Positions 54,603-64,000 of a stretch of DNA of 64,000 bases are shown here, piece by piece; the first letter of the stretch is position 1, and each line of letters begins with the position of its first letter. The notes under the pieces are model-generated. The model saw nothing but the letters and a program-made list of their open reading frames with translations, ran no database searches and was not told the origin of the DNA. Position numbers and translations under genes: made by a program. Source of the stretch: Liriodendron chinense (Eukaryota > Streptophyta > Magnoliopsida > Magnoliales > Magnoliaceae); assembly GCA_003013855.2 (NCBI GenBank), contig PVNU02001303.1:186001-250000 (forward strand), written 5' to 3'.

Positions 54603-55133
54603 CTACTGAAAAATTTCTGCGGGTTCTTCAACAAAATTGTCACATGTACTAGGAAAGGAGAATTGCATTGGTTGGAAATCATTGAATATGGATCTCCTTT
54701 CCTTCTTGTTTGGGCAAAAATTATTTAAGTATGGGTCATCCCAAAAGTGTTCTTCGGTTTGAACAGACCAAAGAGATGTGGAGACTTGTATTTCTTCTTC
54801 ATAAGTCGATATGATCTCCACAAAATCAGATTTCACCGGTGCTTACACAATTGATTTTTCAGTTTGGTATTCTGTGGAAGGAAACTTTTTAGGCATCGGG
54901 GAGGTCTCTCTCAAAGCATGTACAATGTCTTGAATCATGGGATCATCACAATCCTCAAAGTAGGTTAGGCACTTCTCAAGTGTATAGGAGACCTCATCGA
55001 AGGAAATTTTTAGATTTGGACCCTTTATGTTTTCCTTCTTCTCAGAATTTTGTGTAGGTTGGAGTAGGTCCTTAACCTCTACACTTTTAGAAATTTGCCT
55101 CTCTGTAGGCAAGTCAAGCACCAATTCTTTCAA
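54603..55133 (-). pseudogene. Athila-like post-protease frame
   Basis: Two consecutive frames, 55133-54843 (MKELVLDLPTERQISKSVEV, ISFDEVSYTLEKCLTYFEDC) and 54836-54603 (VEIISTYEEEIQVSTSLWSV), separated by a stop. They probably represent the region between protease and RT of a full Athila element. Acidic, no catalytic motif. Confidence 0.5.
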
Positions 55134-55249
55134 ATCCTACACAACAAATTTGTGTAAATCAAAAATTGGTGACTTGTCAAATAAAATTTCAGAAATTGAC
55201 ACTTCCAAGGTCTTATTAAAATTAGAATTAGATTCATCCTTAAAATGTG

Positions 55250-57767
55250 TCAAACATGTCCCCAAACTTTCAGGTAAATCATGCTGAAAAACCCCCCATC
55301 TTCCATAGATTCTATCATGTTTACCTCATGGGGGCCATCATTGTCGTCCCAATCCTCAAAGGGATCAAAGCTAACAACATCTAAAGGATCAAAATTCTTC
55401 CTTAAAGTGAACTCCTCTTCCACGATTGAATCAATCATATCAACCTCGTGGACATCATCATCATCCCTATGCCTTTTGCCCAAGTGGAACACATTCACCT
55501 CCAACGTCATGTTCCCAAAGGACATTTGCATCACTCCATTCCGGCAATTTATGATTGCTTTTGATGTAGCAAGGAATGGGCGGCCTAAAATCACCGGTAT
55601 TTGGGTGCTCGCATCCATAACCGGTTGTGTGTCCAAGACGATGAAATCTACCGGGTAGTAGAATTTATCCACTTGGACTAGCACATCCTCAACTATCCCT
55701 CTCGGTACACGGATGGATCTATCAGCGAGTTGCAATGTGGTTTTAGTGGGTTTTAATTCACCAAGACCCAATTGCTCGTATACCAAGTACGGGATCAAAT
55801 TTACGCTTGCCCCCAAGTCTAGCAATGCACGCTCAATCCGATAGTCTCCAATGATACATGAGATTGTGGGACTACCGGGATCTTTGAATTTTGGGGGGGT
55901 CTTTTGAGTGAGAATGGCACTCACTTGCTCATTTAAGAAGGCCTTTTGCTGCACATTATATTTTCGTTTTGTTGTGCATAGGTCCTTTAGAAACTTGGCA
56001 TCGGAAGGGACTTGTTTGATGGCATCAAGCAAGGGAATGTTGATCTTGACTTGCCTAAAAATCTCTAGAATATCATGAGAGTTTGGGAGAGATTTTGGGG
56101 CAACCAATCTCGAAGGGAATGGTGCTACGAGCTTGTAAATGCGTTCTGTTTCTTGTGGGGCTAAGTTAGATCCATCCTCATCCTCAGAATTTACCAGATC
56201 ATTAGGCTTGTCGGCCTTCACCGAAATAGATTTGTCAATTTGTTTACCACTTCTAAGAGTGGTAATGGATTTGGCTTGCTCCATGTACTGGTTGGAAGGA
56301 TTAGGAATGCTCACTTCATGTACTTGCCTTGGATTGGGCTGAGGTTGGGCCGGAAAGGTCCCTTCCCTAGCATTCAAGCGTCCCTTAATCTCATCAACCG
56401 AGACTTTAAGCTCTTAGAACATCTGCTGATTCGTTTGATTAATTTGCGTTTGCCCTTGTATAAACGCTTTCAAGGTATTCTCCATTGAGAATTGAGGTGG
56501 GGCCATATTTTGCATGGGTGGCCCTCCTTGAGAGTTAGTAGGATTGCCTGTGGGAGCATTCTTCCAACTGAAATTTGGGTGGTTCTTCCAACTAGTATTG
56601 TACGTATTACCCACCGGTCCATTGAAAGGCCGTTGATACCCATATGTGGCATTTGCATGTTCATGCAACACCTCTTGAAATGCAGGAATTGTGGGACAAT
56701 CTTGTGTAGCGTGTAAATCGATGTGACAAATCCCACATATGGTCTCAATATCTTCATTGGACTTTGAAATTCCACTGTTACTAAGTTCCATGGCCTCGAT
56801 CTTCCTTGTGAGGTTGGCTATCCTTGCATTCACGTCGTCTTCCTCCTTGAGGATATAGATCCCTCCTTTCTCTTTCTCTTGAATAGGCTTGAGGTTATTG
56901 AGTTTATCCGAGGTATCCCAAGGTTGGACATTTTCAGCCAACATGTCCAAATAACTCCAAGCCTCATCTGGATTTTTGCTCATAAACTCACCATTGCACA
57001 TCATCTCTACAAATTGGCGCATATTGGAATTTAATCCATCATTGAAAAAATTTATAATTCGCCACCTCTCATAGCTATGATGTGGGTAGGCAAGTAGGAG
57101 ATCCTTAAATCTCTCCCAACATTGGAAGAAAGATTCACCCTCTTTAGCCGAAAAATTCATTATGGCTCTTCGAAGGGTGTTCGTTTTATGAACCGGAAAA
57201 AACTTTTTCAAGAACTCCCGGGTCATCTCGTTCCATGACCCTATTGAATGTGGTCTAAGAGAGTGAAGCCAAGTCTTGGCTCTTTCTTTCAATGAAAAAG
57301 GGAAGAGTTTGAGCTTTATGGCATCTTCAAAGACGTTGGTGTATTGCAAAGTAGCCACTACTTCTTCAAATTCTTTTAAGTGCAAATATGGGCTATCAGA
57401 ATCTAGCCCATGGAACTTTGGTATGAGTTGAATCACACCCGGCTTTATATCAATGTTTCCCCGGGTTGGTGGTAAAACCACACAAGAGGGTGTAGTTGCA
57501 CGGGCTGGTTGTAGGTAGTCCCGTAGTGATCTCATTGGAGGAATATTATGTACCTCATTCTCTCCTACTCCCTCTTGATTTGCGTTTGTAGTTGGAGTAG
57601 GGGGGAGGATTCCTTAAAGGTGTTTGATCCATACTCCCCAAACTTTCACAACATTCTTGGTAATTCCGGACTCGTCTATGGACTGACAATGGTCCAACTA
57701 AACCACCTTCGAATTGGAGACGATTGGAGTGGTTACGTTCCCAACGGGACATAAACCACTCAACCAA
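55250..57767 (-). pseudogene. Athila-like Gag and protease
   Basis: Minus strand. The Gag head is at 57767-57555 (SMDQTPLRNPPPYSNY) in one frame. After a frameshift, 57535-56414 reads PGVIQLIPKFHGLDSDSPYL, HLKEFEEVVATL, TWLHSLRPHSIGSWNEMTRE and FLKKFFP (Retrotrans_gag), plus a Cys-rich CGICHIDLHATQDC motif. A TAA near 56414-56416 interrupts. The same frame continues to 55250 with KSITTLRSGKQID, the protease site ERALLDLGASVNLIPY (DLG in place of DSG/DTG), VDFIVLDTQP and VILGRPFLATSKAIINCRNG. The protease would process Gag. Few breaks, but no polymerase follows. Confidence 0.87.
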
Positions 57768-57977
57768 AAACTGACTAAACCTAAATCCTAAAAATCTGAA
57801 ATTAATCTGAAAATAGAAAATCTGTAAAAAGCTAAGTTAGAAAAGTATTACCCGATGCGCTTGAACTAAAAAAGAAATCCTTCAAAACAAAACAATTTGT
57901 TAGTTCTAAAAATATCAGAAAACCTATCTACTTCTACTTCTACAGCCACTAAAATAATTTGAAAACAGTTATCTAAA

Positions 57978-57996
57978 TTCCCCGGCAACGGCGCCA
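57978..57996 (-). other. Primer-binding site of the Athila-like element
   Basis: Minus strand TGGCGCCGTTGCCGGGGAA, the site characteristic of Athila-type Gypsy elements, a few bases inside the LTR at 58003. Confidence 0.85.
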
Positions 57997-58002
57997 AAAA
58001 CT

Positions 58003-59413
58003 TATTCGCTCGCCTCAAGTGTAAGGCTGCGATGTAGTAATAAAACTCGGTAAGACCGAGCTCGATCCATAGGGAATTGGAAAACAGGTTCCAAACTATT
58101 TCAGCAACTCAATTTTGCAAGAAATAGGAGATTCAATTGAAGCAATTATACAAAAACAGTAACTTTAATGAAAACAGTAGTTTAAAGGCACTAAGGCATT
58201 CAAGGATCCACTTGTAGCAATCCCATGTCAATCCAATCAATCCAAGCAAGATACACAACTAGATTCGAAGTCCTATCTCTCATCTAGTTGGAAAATAAAG
58301 CATTAAACACATTCAATCACATTCAAGTTGAACTTCCAAGTTCTAGTCCCATTCAATCACATTCAAGTTGAACTTCCAAGTTCTAGTCCCATTCAATCAA
58401 TGTAGAATTCAAAATCATAGCCTTCGGAGTAACAGCCATGCCTATGGACTATGGCCTGCTCAAGGACTACTATAATTCGAATCTAAACATGCATCATATG
58501 ATAATCTCAGAGAATTGCAAGGAATCCATGTCCGGAGCACATGAACTCTCATAAAACATCTCAAACTACCAACTTGAAGAACTAGAATATGCAAAATCCA
58601 AACTTGAATTGAAAATTACTTGAATTAACTTGAATCAAACATGAAATTAGCTACAAGCTTCACCTCTCAGCCTTAGCTGAGAGATTCTAGCCGAGCATTG
58701 TCATACTACAACTAGAACTCAAATAAGAAAGCATAAAAACTAGAAAAACCGGAGTTTGGAGGGTTGCAGACGCTCCACGACGACTTCCGTCCTCTCCCAC
58801 GACGTCCCTTGGCTTCTATGATACCCTAGGAAGAGTCCCTAGGTGTCCTTTTATAGTGAGGACGCTCGGTTGCGTCGGAATCTTCTAGAAACCGCGTAAG
58901 GTTACGCAGTACGCAGCAATTTTCGAAACCAGAAATAGAAATTTCCTGATTTTCTGCATGGCCGACCAGTCGGACGACCGGTCGGACTGGTCTGGCTGAC
59001 CGGTCACGACCGGTCGGATCTGTATTTTAACAGTCCAGGGAGTACACAGAGAGGGCTGACCGGTTGGCCGACCGGTCGGACCAAACTGGGCATTGTTCCA
59101 GCGAGCTCAGCAGAAAGCACCGATCGGTTGGCCGACCGGTCAAGACCGGTCGGACGACCGGTCGTACTAGCTGTTCTTCTTCTTTTTCTTCTTTTCTTTA
59201 TTCTCTTTTCTCCCTCTTTCTTCTTCCTTCTTTGGTCCACCTTGGATCTTCATTCAAAGGTTCTAAATGGACCCTTTTTGGCCTCCAATTGAGTGAAGTC
59301 TGCTCTCATCCCTACAATCACAAAACATGCGTTAGATGGGCCTTTTAAACATGAGAACCATGCATATAATGTGATGTAGTGGGCTATACAATGTATAAAT
59401 TGGAGGTTCAACA
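58003..59413 (-). repeat. 5' LTR of the Athila-like element
   Basis: 1411 bp, intact. The plus-strand start is TATTCGCTCGCC where the partner has TGTTCGCTTGCC, so the terminal TG is mutated to TA. Contains a palindrome cluster at 58964-59166. Confidence 0.9.
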
Positions 59414-59418
59414 CAAAG

Positions 59419-59700
59419 GCACCTTTTGTGACCTTCCATGCATCGCTCGTGAATGTCGTCACATATCCGGTATCGGCCAACTGCCCCATTGAGATCAAAT
59501 TCTGTCTCAAACTTGGTACATGTCTGACATCCTTCAGCCTCAAGACCGTTCTGTCTTTCTGACTTAAGTGAACATCTCCCTTGCCAACAATACTGCATGG
59601 CTCATCAACACCCAGGTAGACTCTTCCGAAGTCACCTGACACATAATCACGAAGAATTTCTTTTGATGAAGTGGCATGAAACGAAGCACCCGAGCTTATA
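59419..59700 (-). pseudogene. Copia protease-to-integrase junction segment
   Basis: Continuation of the outer Copia pol on the far side of the Gypsy insertion: GDFGRVYLGVDEPCSIVGKG, LKDVRHVPSLRQNLISMGQL and SDAWKVTKGA are the conserved Copia blocks between protease and integrase. The frame meets LTR sequence at 59413 and resumes at 41698. Confidence 0.87.
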
Positions 59701-59702
59701 AC

Positions 59703-60572
59703 CTAAGACTCATTCTGCGCATCGAGAGACAAGATCAACGCCTCTGTGTCACTCTCCTCAGATAGATTCACTAAATTCTTCCCACCTTGAGAGCTTCCTT
59801 CTTGTTTCTTAAGTGCCCTACAATCACGCTTCATCTGCCCCTTCTTCCCGCAATGCCAACACCCGTCCTTGTCTTTCGATCCCTTGGACTTATTCCTTGA
59901 CTTAGAACGACCGTGTTTATTGCCTCCTTTGTTCGAAGATCTTCCTCTTCCTTCAATATTTAGAGCATTGCCTGAATCCCCTGAAGCACCCGATGCCTTC
60001 CTTCTAGATTCTTCGCTTAGAATTAGACCGGCCACATCATCGAATTTCAACTTCATAGACCCTGAGGAATTGCTCATAGCAATCACCAAACCATTCCAAC
60101 TGTCTGGCAAACTGGACAAGATTTATAGTGCCCCGACCTCATCATCAAAAGTGATGCCAACGGATTCCAATTGGCTCGTGACAGTATTGAACTCGTTTAG
60201 ATGTTCAGCCATGTCCCTACCATCTGACATCTTCATGTTGAATAGCCGTTTCATAAGATGAACCTTATTAGATGCCGAGGGTTTCTCATACATCGTAGCC
60301 AAAGCCTGCATCAATTCTTTTGTGGTCTTTACTTTAGATATATTGAAGGCGATGCTCTTAAATAAAGAGAGTCGGATCGTTCCTAAAGCCTTCCGATCCA
60401 CTAAAGCCCATTCATCATCTATCATCTTCTCTAGTTTCTTCTCTTTTCCTCTTAGAGTAATGTAGAGGTCCTTCTGATACAAATAATCCTCCATCTGCAT
60501 CTTCCAGAAGGCAAAGTTTGAACCATCAAACTTCTCAATTCCAGTTTTTCCTTCTTCCATCATCGCTCCCAC
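59703..60572 (-). pseudogene. Copia Gag (outer element)
   Basis: Minus strand ATG at 60572 (MGAMMEEGKTGIEKFDGSNF, FAFWKMQMEDYLYQKDLYIT). It runs to a stop at 60123-60125. The adjacent same-frame segment 60119-59703 contains SLPDSWNGLVIAMSNSSG, the Ser/Arg-rich linker and the zinc knuckle CWHCGKKGQMKRDC. It is a closer-to-complete version of the 6164-6890 fragment, with which it is clearly homologous. Only one or two stops interrupt it. Confidence 0.9.
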
Positions 60573-60588
60573 TTAAACTAAACCAATA

Positions 60589-60602
60589 GCTCCGATACCA
60601 GT
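60589..60602 (-). other. Primer-binding site of the outer Copia element
   Basis: Minus strand ACTGGTATCGGAGC directly follows the LTR end GCGCAACA, Met-tRNA type. Confidence 0.82.
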
Positions 60603-61231
60603 TGTTGCGCAGCATGTTAACAACGCCGGTGAACCGACATCCAATCTCCGGTCTCACCCACAAACGATAAACATGAAGTAATAATAACTAGAAGAGGAAA
60701 TTCACACAAAACAATAATCTACAAGACAGATTTTACGTGAAAAAACCCCAAATAAGGGTAAAAAACCAAGGTGTAAAACTCTACTATGAAGAAGAACGAA
60801 GTTACAAGCAATACACTTACCTTCTCATATGCTCCCATGCACAGAGATGACCCTTTTGCTAATCCTCTAGCCTTTTTTCTCACCTTAGATGTATAGAAAC
60901 CCTAATCACATTGCCTAATCCCGGTTTACACCCCTTTATATAGCAACCCCAAAATTAAAACACAAAATAGGAAACCCCGCACTTAAGCCTACGGCCAATT
61001 GGGCGCCCGGTCATTACTGGGTCTGGCGCCCGCCCATTCAAAAATCGTCTAGTGAGGAATAGAATAAATCAAACTTATATCGGGCGCCCGGTCACTTTGA
61101 CCATCGGGAGCACGACCGTTCACAGAACAGTCCGCTGGCTTTTATCCTAGAACACATGAATATCGGGCGCCCGGTCATCAGACCGTCCAAGCGTCGAACC
61201 ACATCTTAGTGAGTTGGCTCCATACTCAACA
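60603..61231 (-). repeat. 5' LTR of the outer Copia element
   Basis: 629 bp, same termini as 38277-38903. U3 palindromes at about 61003-61190. TATA box (plus-strand TTTATATAGC) near 60935-60944. Confidence 0.9.
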
Positions 61232-61424
61232 AGATGGAGATCAGATGACCCTCAACACAGATGTCATTACTGACTTAAAGGAGTGATTTCAAAATTGAGG
61301 GGAAAAAAACCCTTTACATCTGCAGTGTCTTCAAGATGCGGCACTAAAGACGATGGCCGGAGACGTAGATGATGACTGGAGACGTAGTGCGCCAAAGACA
61401 TGGTTGGAGGTACAGTGGACCAAA

Positions 61425-61680
61425 GACTACTACCAGAAAATGACTTTTCCCGACGGCCGAAAGCCGTCGGCAAAGGAATTGCCGACAGCTTTTGACCGTC
61501 GGATGGGCCGTCGGGAAAGGGGGCGTCACAATTGCTTTCCGACGGTTATGGGCCGTCGGAACCCTCGCAAATTCCGACGGTTTATGACCGTCGGCGTTGC
61601 TTTAGTAAATAAAAAACCAACAGCGTTTGAGCATGCATTTTACAACAGTTTATGACCGTTGTAAAAAACAGGTGTTGCTA
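61425..61680. mobile_element. End of a second, different CACTA-like element
   Basis: TACTACCAGAAAATGAC resembles the CACTACCAGAAAA terminus of another CACTA family, with the first C changed to T. It is followed by dense subterminal motifs CCGACGGC, GCCGTCGG and TTTGACCGTCGG in both orientations to about 61610. No matching far end is visible, so it may be truncated or extend past the window. Confidence 0.5.
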
Positions 61681-61812
61681 GTTCTTAATGCACATAACAT
61701 ACATTGGGTTCCACCCCTTGTGAAAAGGGTAAACGTTTACGACTACTATGGCCCATTGCAAAATAAAGTATTAACAATAGTGCTAGCCCATTGTAAAATC
61801 ATTAACTTGTTT

Positions 61813-62044
61813 AGTAAATGCATTAAATATCATGGTTCATGTGAGATTATTTTGGTAATTTTGTGATGCTTACATGACTAATGAACACATGGAATAAAAG
61901 ATTGGGTGGTAGCAGAAAAAAAGTACTATTTGCAAACGGCTCTGCCACCACCCAAATTTTTTTATTCCCTATGTTCATTAATCACATAAGCATCACAAAA
62001 TCACCAAAAGAATCTCACATAAACCATGATATTTAATGCATTCA
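61813..62044. repeat. Long imperfect hairpin
   Basis: Arms 61813-61915 and about 61942-62044 are inverted copies with roughly 10-15% mismatch (TGCATTAAATATCATGGTT, GTGAGATT, TTTTGTGATGCTTA, TAATGAACA and GGGTGGT on one arm, complements on the other) around a short A-rich loop. It could be a foldback MITE or a transcribed precursor of small RNAs. Confidence 0.75.
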
Positions 62045-62159
62045 CTTGTCCATTCCATAGCAAGACATCTCACCATTATAAAATGTATAAATCTCAAGAA
62101 GCGCACATATAAACAGTAAGATGATACTTAAATGATGAGATAGTAATAATAAAATCTTA

Positions 62160-62430
62160 CCTCATCTTCACCATATAAGTAGGATTCTGGCAGTAGGATC
62201 TTCAAGTGTGAATATGATCCTATAGAGACATGTCTCAGGAGTCCTCAGGCTGTCAAGGATATATGGCGACAAAGCACAAGACACACTTCAATTTCTTCCC
62301 TATTGAACTGGGTATCCCACCATTGAATTATTAGTTGAGAGATCGAGCATTTCGAGCTTCTCCATCCTTCCAATGTTGGTAGGATCATAGGGCCTAAAAT
62401 GGCATTGTTCTGCAGCAACCTATATAGGGT
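62160..62430 (-). pseudogene. LRR receptor-kinase ectodomain exon remnant (NIK/SERK-like)
   Basis: Minus strand after an acceptor-like TATATAG reads LLQNNAILGP, then in a shifted frame TNIGRMEKLEMLDLSTNN. This resembles the LRR signature LLQNN.ISGPIP..LG...L.TLDLS.N of NIK/SERK-type kinases. Later parts (DSLRTPETCL, LEDPTARILLIW) are decayed, with stops. A GTAAG donor-like site lies near 62160. Short and degenerate, so the assignment is tentative. Confidence 0.4.
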
Positions 62431-62790
62431 AATGTATTATAAAATCAATATAAGATTTCAATCTAGAAGTTGGTGACAAAAAACAACAAATGGGTCCCTC
62501 TGATAATCTCATAAAAAAGAAAAAAATAGGTCATAACAATTCTAAAAATGGGATGTTATGGCAGATTTGATTGAATGAGAAATTTCTGCATTACAAAATA
62601 AAAAAATGAGTAAAAAAAAAAAAAAGAAACAAGCAGATGACTGAATGAGGAAAAAAATAATTAAGTAAAAACAAAGTTCTTCAAGATAATATTCTCAGTT
62701 AGTATCTGACACTGAGAAAGACACTAAGGCAGCAACAAATTGCAATCAGGGAGAAGAAGATGGTTGTAAACCAGAGATAGTGTTCTCTAT
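62431..62790. other. AT-rich non-coding stretch
   Basis: A-rich runs (for example 62612-62626). No gene or transposon end recognised. Confidence 0.5.
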
Positions 62791-64000
62791 TTTGTCAAAT
62801 GAGAGCGGGCCATCATCTTCATTGTGTGGTGAAAGATCTCAAGGAGGAGATGGGCCATCATCATCTGTCGATAAAAAACGCAGTTTATTACATAAAGGGG
62901 GAGAGTGATGGTGATGGACTGTTAGCTATTAATTTGTACAATTATAAGGTTGAATGGACTGTTATCAAGGAAAATGGACTGCAAGTTAGTGATCTAGTTA
63001 GCTAGAAATCTGGACAGCTTGGTGGCCTATGGGTAGCATGTGTATGAAGTGCACTGCTTGGATAACTACTAGCTGTGTTGGAACAGCATTTATGTGAAAT
63101 GGGAAACACCTATCTGTAATGGACAGCACCAATATGTAATGGACAACTAGTATATATGTGTGGATAGCAGTTTGGTTTGGATGGCACCTGGGCCACGATT
63201 TGGACAGAAAACAGGGCAAAATCTGGACAGCAAGATGGCCTACAATCTGGGACAAAAGATGAGCCACAATCTGAGCAGCAAGAAGGCCTGGACAGCCGTG
63301 ATGTTAAATGCATAGCAGAGACAACAAATGGCCAGCAAGGTAGCTGTATCAACATGTTATTAATCTGATCTTAAAGGGACAACAACTTGCTATGATATGG
63401 ACATGAAATAGCAGAGACAACAAATGGCCAGCAAGGTAGCTTGTTTCATGCAATGTGCATAAAATAGGCCATGAAATGGACATGAAATGTACATGGAACA
63501 GAATGAAATGGACATGAAACAGGCCATGCAATGGACTGCAGATGGGCCACGTAAACTGATCCTAAAATGGGCAGCGATCTGATCATGATCTTAGCCAAGG
63601 AATGGGCCATGATCTGCACGTGATCTGGGCCAAGGAATGGGCCATGATCTGGATGTGCTCTAGAGCTTAAGATCTACTGTAAAGACAGCTGGACATCTGC
63701 TATGAAAGAGCTCAAATCGGCTCATGTAAGCAGCTAGAAATTGTCCATGAATTGAGTGCAGAAATCAGCTCATGAATGAGCAAAGAAATCAGCTATGAAT
63801 TGGGTGCGGATCTGGTCATTAACTGGGCTATAATCTGGTTGTGAAATGAAGTTCAAGAACAGCTATAAAGTACTATAAGTTTAAGATCTGATAAAACTGT
63901 CGCGAATTCAATATGAATTGGAGTTCAGATCTACCTTTAACAGAGCGGAAATCAGAACTTCAATGGGGCTAAGATCGGAGCTCTAATGGAGCTGTGATCA
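62791..64000. repeat. Degenerate tandem sequence with GGGCCATGATCTGG-type words
   Basis: Loosely repeated words: ATGGGCCATGATCTG, AATGGACATGAAA, GGCCAGCAAGGTAGCT (twice, 63332 and 63430, within a longer repeat of about 40 bp), ATCTGGACAGCAAG and AGCTCATGAAT. The period is irregular. The strand is purine-rich and CpG-poor. Short open frames here are by-products. Confidence 0.5.

Larger units (their letters stand above)
41704..59413 (-). mobile_element. Athila-like Gypsy element, gag-protease only, hosting a CACTA element
   Basis: Bounded by near-identical 5-mers CTAAG (41699-41703) and CAAAG (59414-59418), one mismatch. LTRs are 41704-42428 plus 52584-53288 (split by the CACTA insertion) and 58003-59413. 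The minus-strand primer site TGGCGCCGTTGCCGGGGAA (57978-57996) is that of Athila-type elements. The minus-strand LTR starts TGTTGAACCTCC, next to a polypurine tract GGTTGGGGGGTG (53289-53300). Only gag, a protease-like segment and a short extra frame are present, with no RT, RNase H or integrase between 53301 and 54600. Without the CACTA the element is about 7.6 kb. Confidence 0.9.
38277..61231 (-). mobile_element. Copia element carrying a nested Gypsy/CACTA stack
   Basis: Minus-strand Ty1/Copia element bounded by the duplication AGATG (38272-38276 and 61232-61236). LTRs are 38277-38903 and 60603-61231, minus-strand ends TGTTGAGTATGG...GCTGCGCAACA, with a Met-tRNA primer site at 60589-60602. 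Order on the minus strand is gag, protease region, integrase, RT, RNase H: the Copia order. The gene is split at the protease/integrase junction by a 17.7-kb Gypsy insertion (41704-59413). The pol contains many stops and an RT active-site change, so it is dead. By eye the LTRs differ by several percent. Confidence 0.93.

Overview
The window reads as nuclear DNA of a flowering plant. It has intron-containing plant genes with GT/AG splice sites, plant-type LTR retrotransposons of both superfamilies (Ty1/Copia and Ty3/Gypsy), a CACTA DNA transposon, a hAT-type element and many poly-purine and CT/GA microsatellites. A dispersed repeat rich in GGGCCCAC / GTGGACCACACC words is one I associate with magnoliid genomes (Magnolia, Liriodendron, laurels); that placement is inference only. 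There are no bacterial features, and no intact host gene is fully contained. Roughly 45 of the 64 kb are two stacks of nested transposons.

Layout. (1) 1-4.4 kb: three pieces of an LRR receptor-like kinase family: one open terminal exon (288-730) and two decayed first-exon fragments (about 1780-2222 and 3277-3424). (2) 4.6-8.5 kb: a tandem duplication split by a truncated Copia element (LTR 5412-6124 plus broken gag) and a LINE 3' end. (3) 8.57-33.03 kb: an F-box/FBD/LRR gene copy on the minus strand. Its FBD exon (8569-8900) is separated from its upstream exons (32081-32248, 32644-33027) by a 777-bp hAT-type element with an 8-bp target duplication (8992-9768) and by a 21.9-kb nest. The nest is a chromodomain Gypsy element (10087-31952, target duplication TGACT) holding a Tat-like Gypsy element (13692-19295, target duplication ATTGT) inside its integrase gene and a very young gag-only Copia element (24841-30172) inside its right LTR. 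(4) 33.0-36.6 kb: a cluster of GGGCCCAC-type repeat modules and two LTR-like remnants. (5) 36.96-37.89 kb: a second, frameshifted F-box/LRR copy. (6) 38.28-61.23 kb: a three-level nest. A Copia element (38277-61231, target duplication AGATG) was entered by an Athila-like gag-protease element (41704-59413), whose left LTR was entered by a CACTA transposon (42429-52580). (7) 61.2-64 kb: the end of a second CACTA-like element, a long hairpin, a decayed LRR-kinase exon and degenerate tandem sequence.

Most striking signal. The U3 part of the LTRs of three unrelated retrotransposon families (gag-only Copia, Athila-like Gypsy, and the 5412/38277 Copia family) carries clusters of GC-rich palindromes centred on GGTCA..TGACC, sitting about 50-115 bp upstream of the TATA box. 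In the gag-only Copia element the cluster is a roughly 54-bp tandem repeat in which a 22-bp perfect palindrome is invariant in all copies while the spacers have diverged. That looks like a conserved protein-binding or structural module.

Limits. All coordinates, target duplications and LTR ends were read by eye. Family names rest on recognisable protein motifs, primer-binding sites and LTR termini. No alignment or database search was run.
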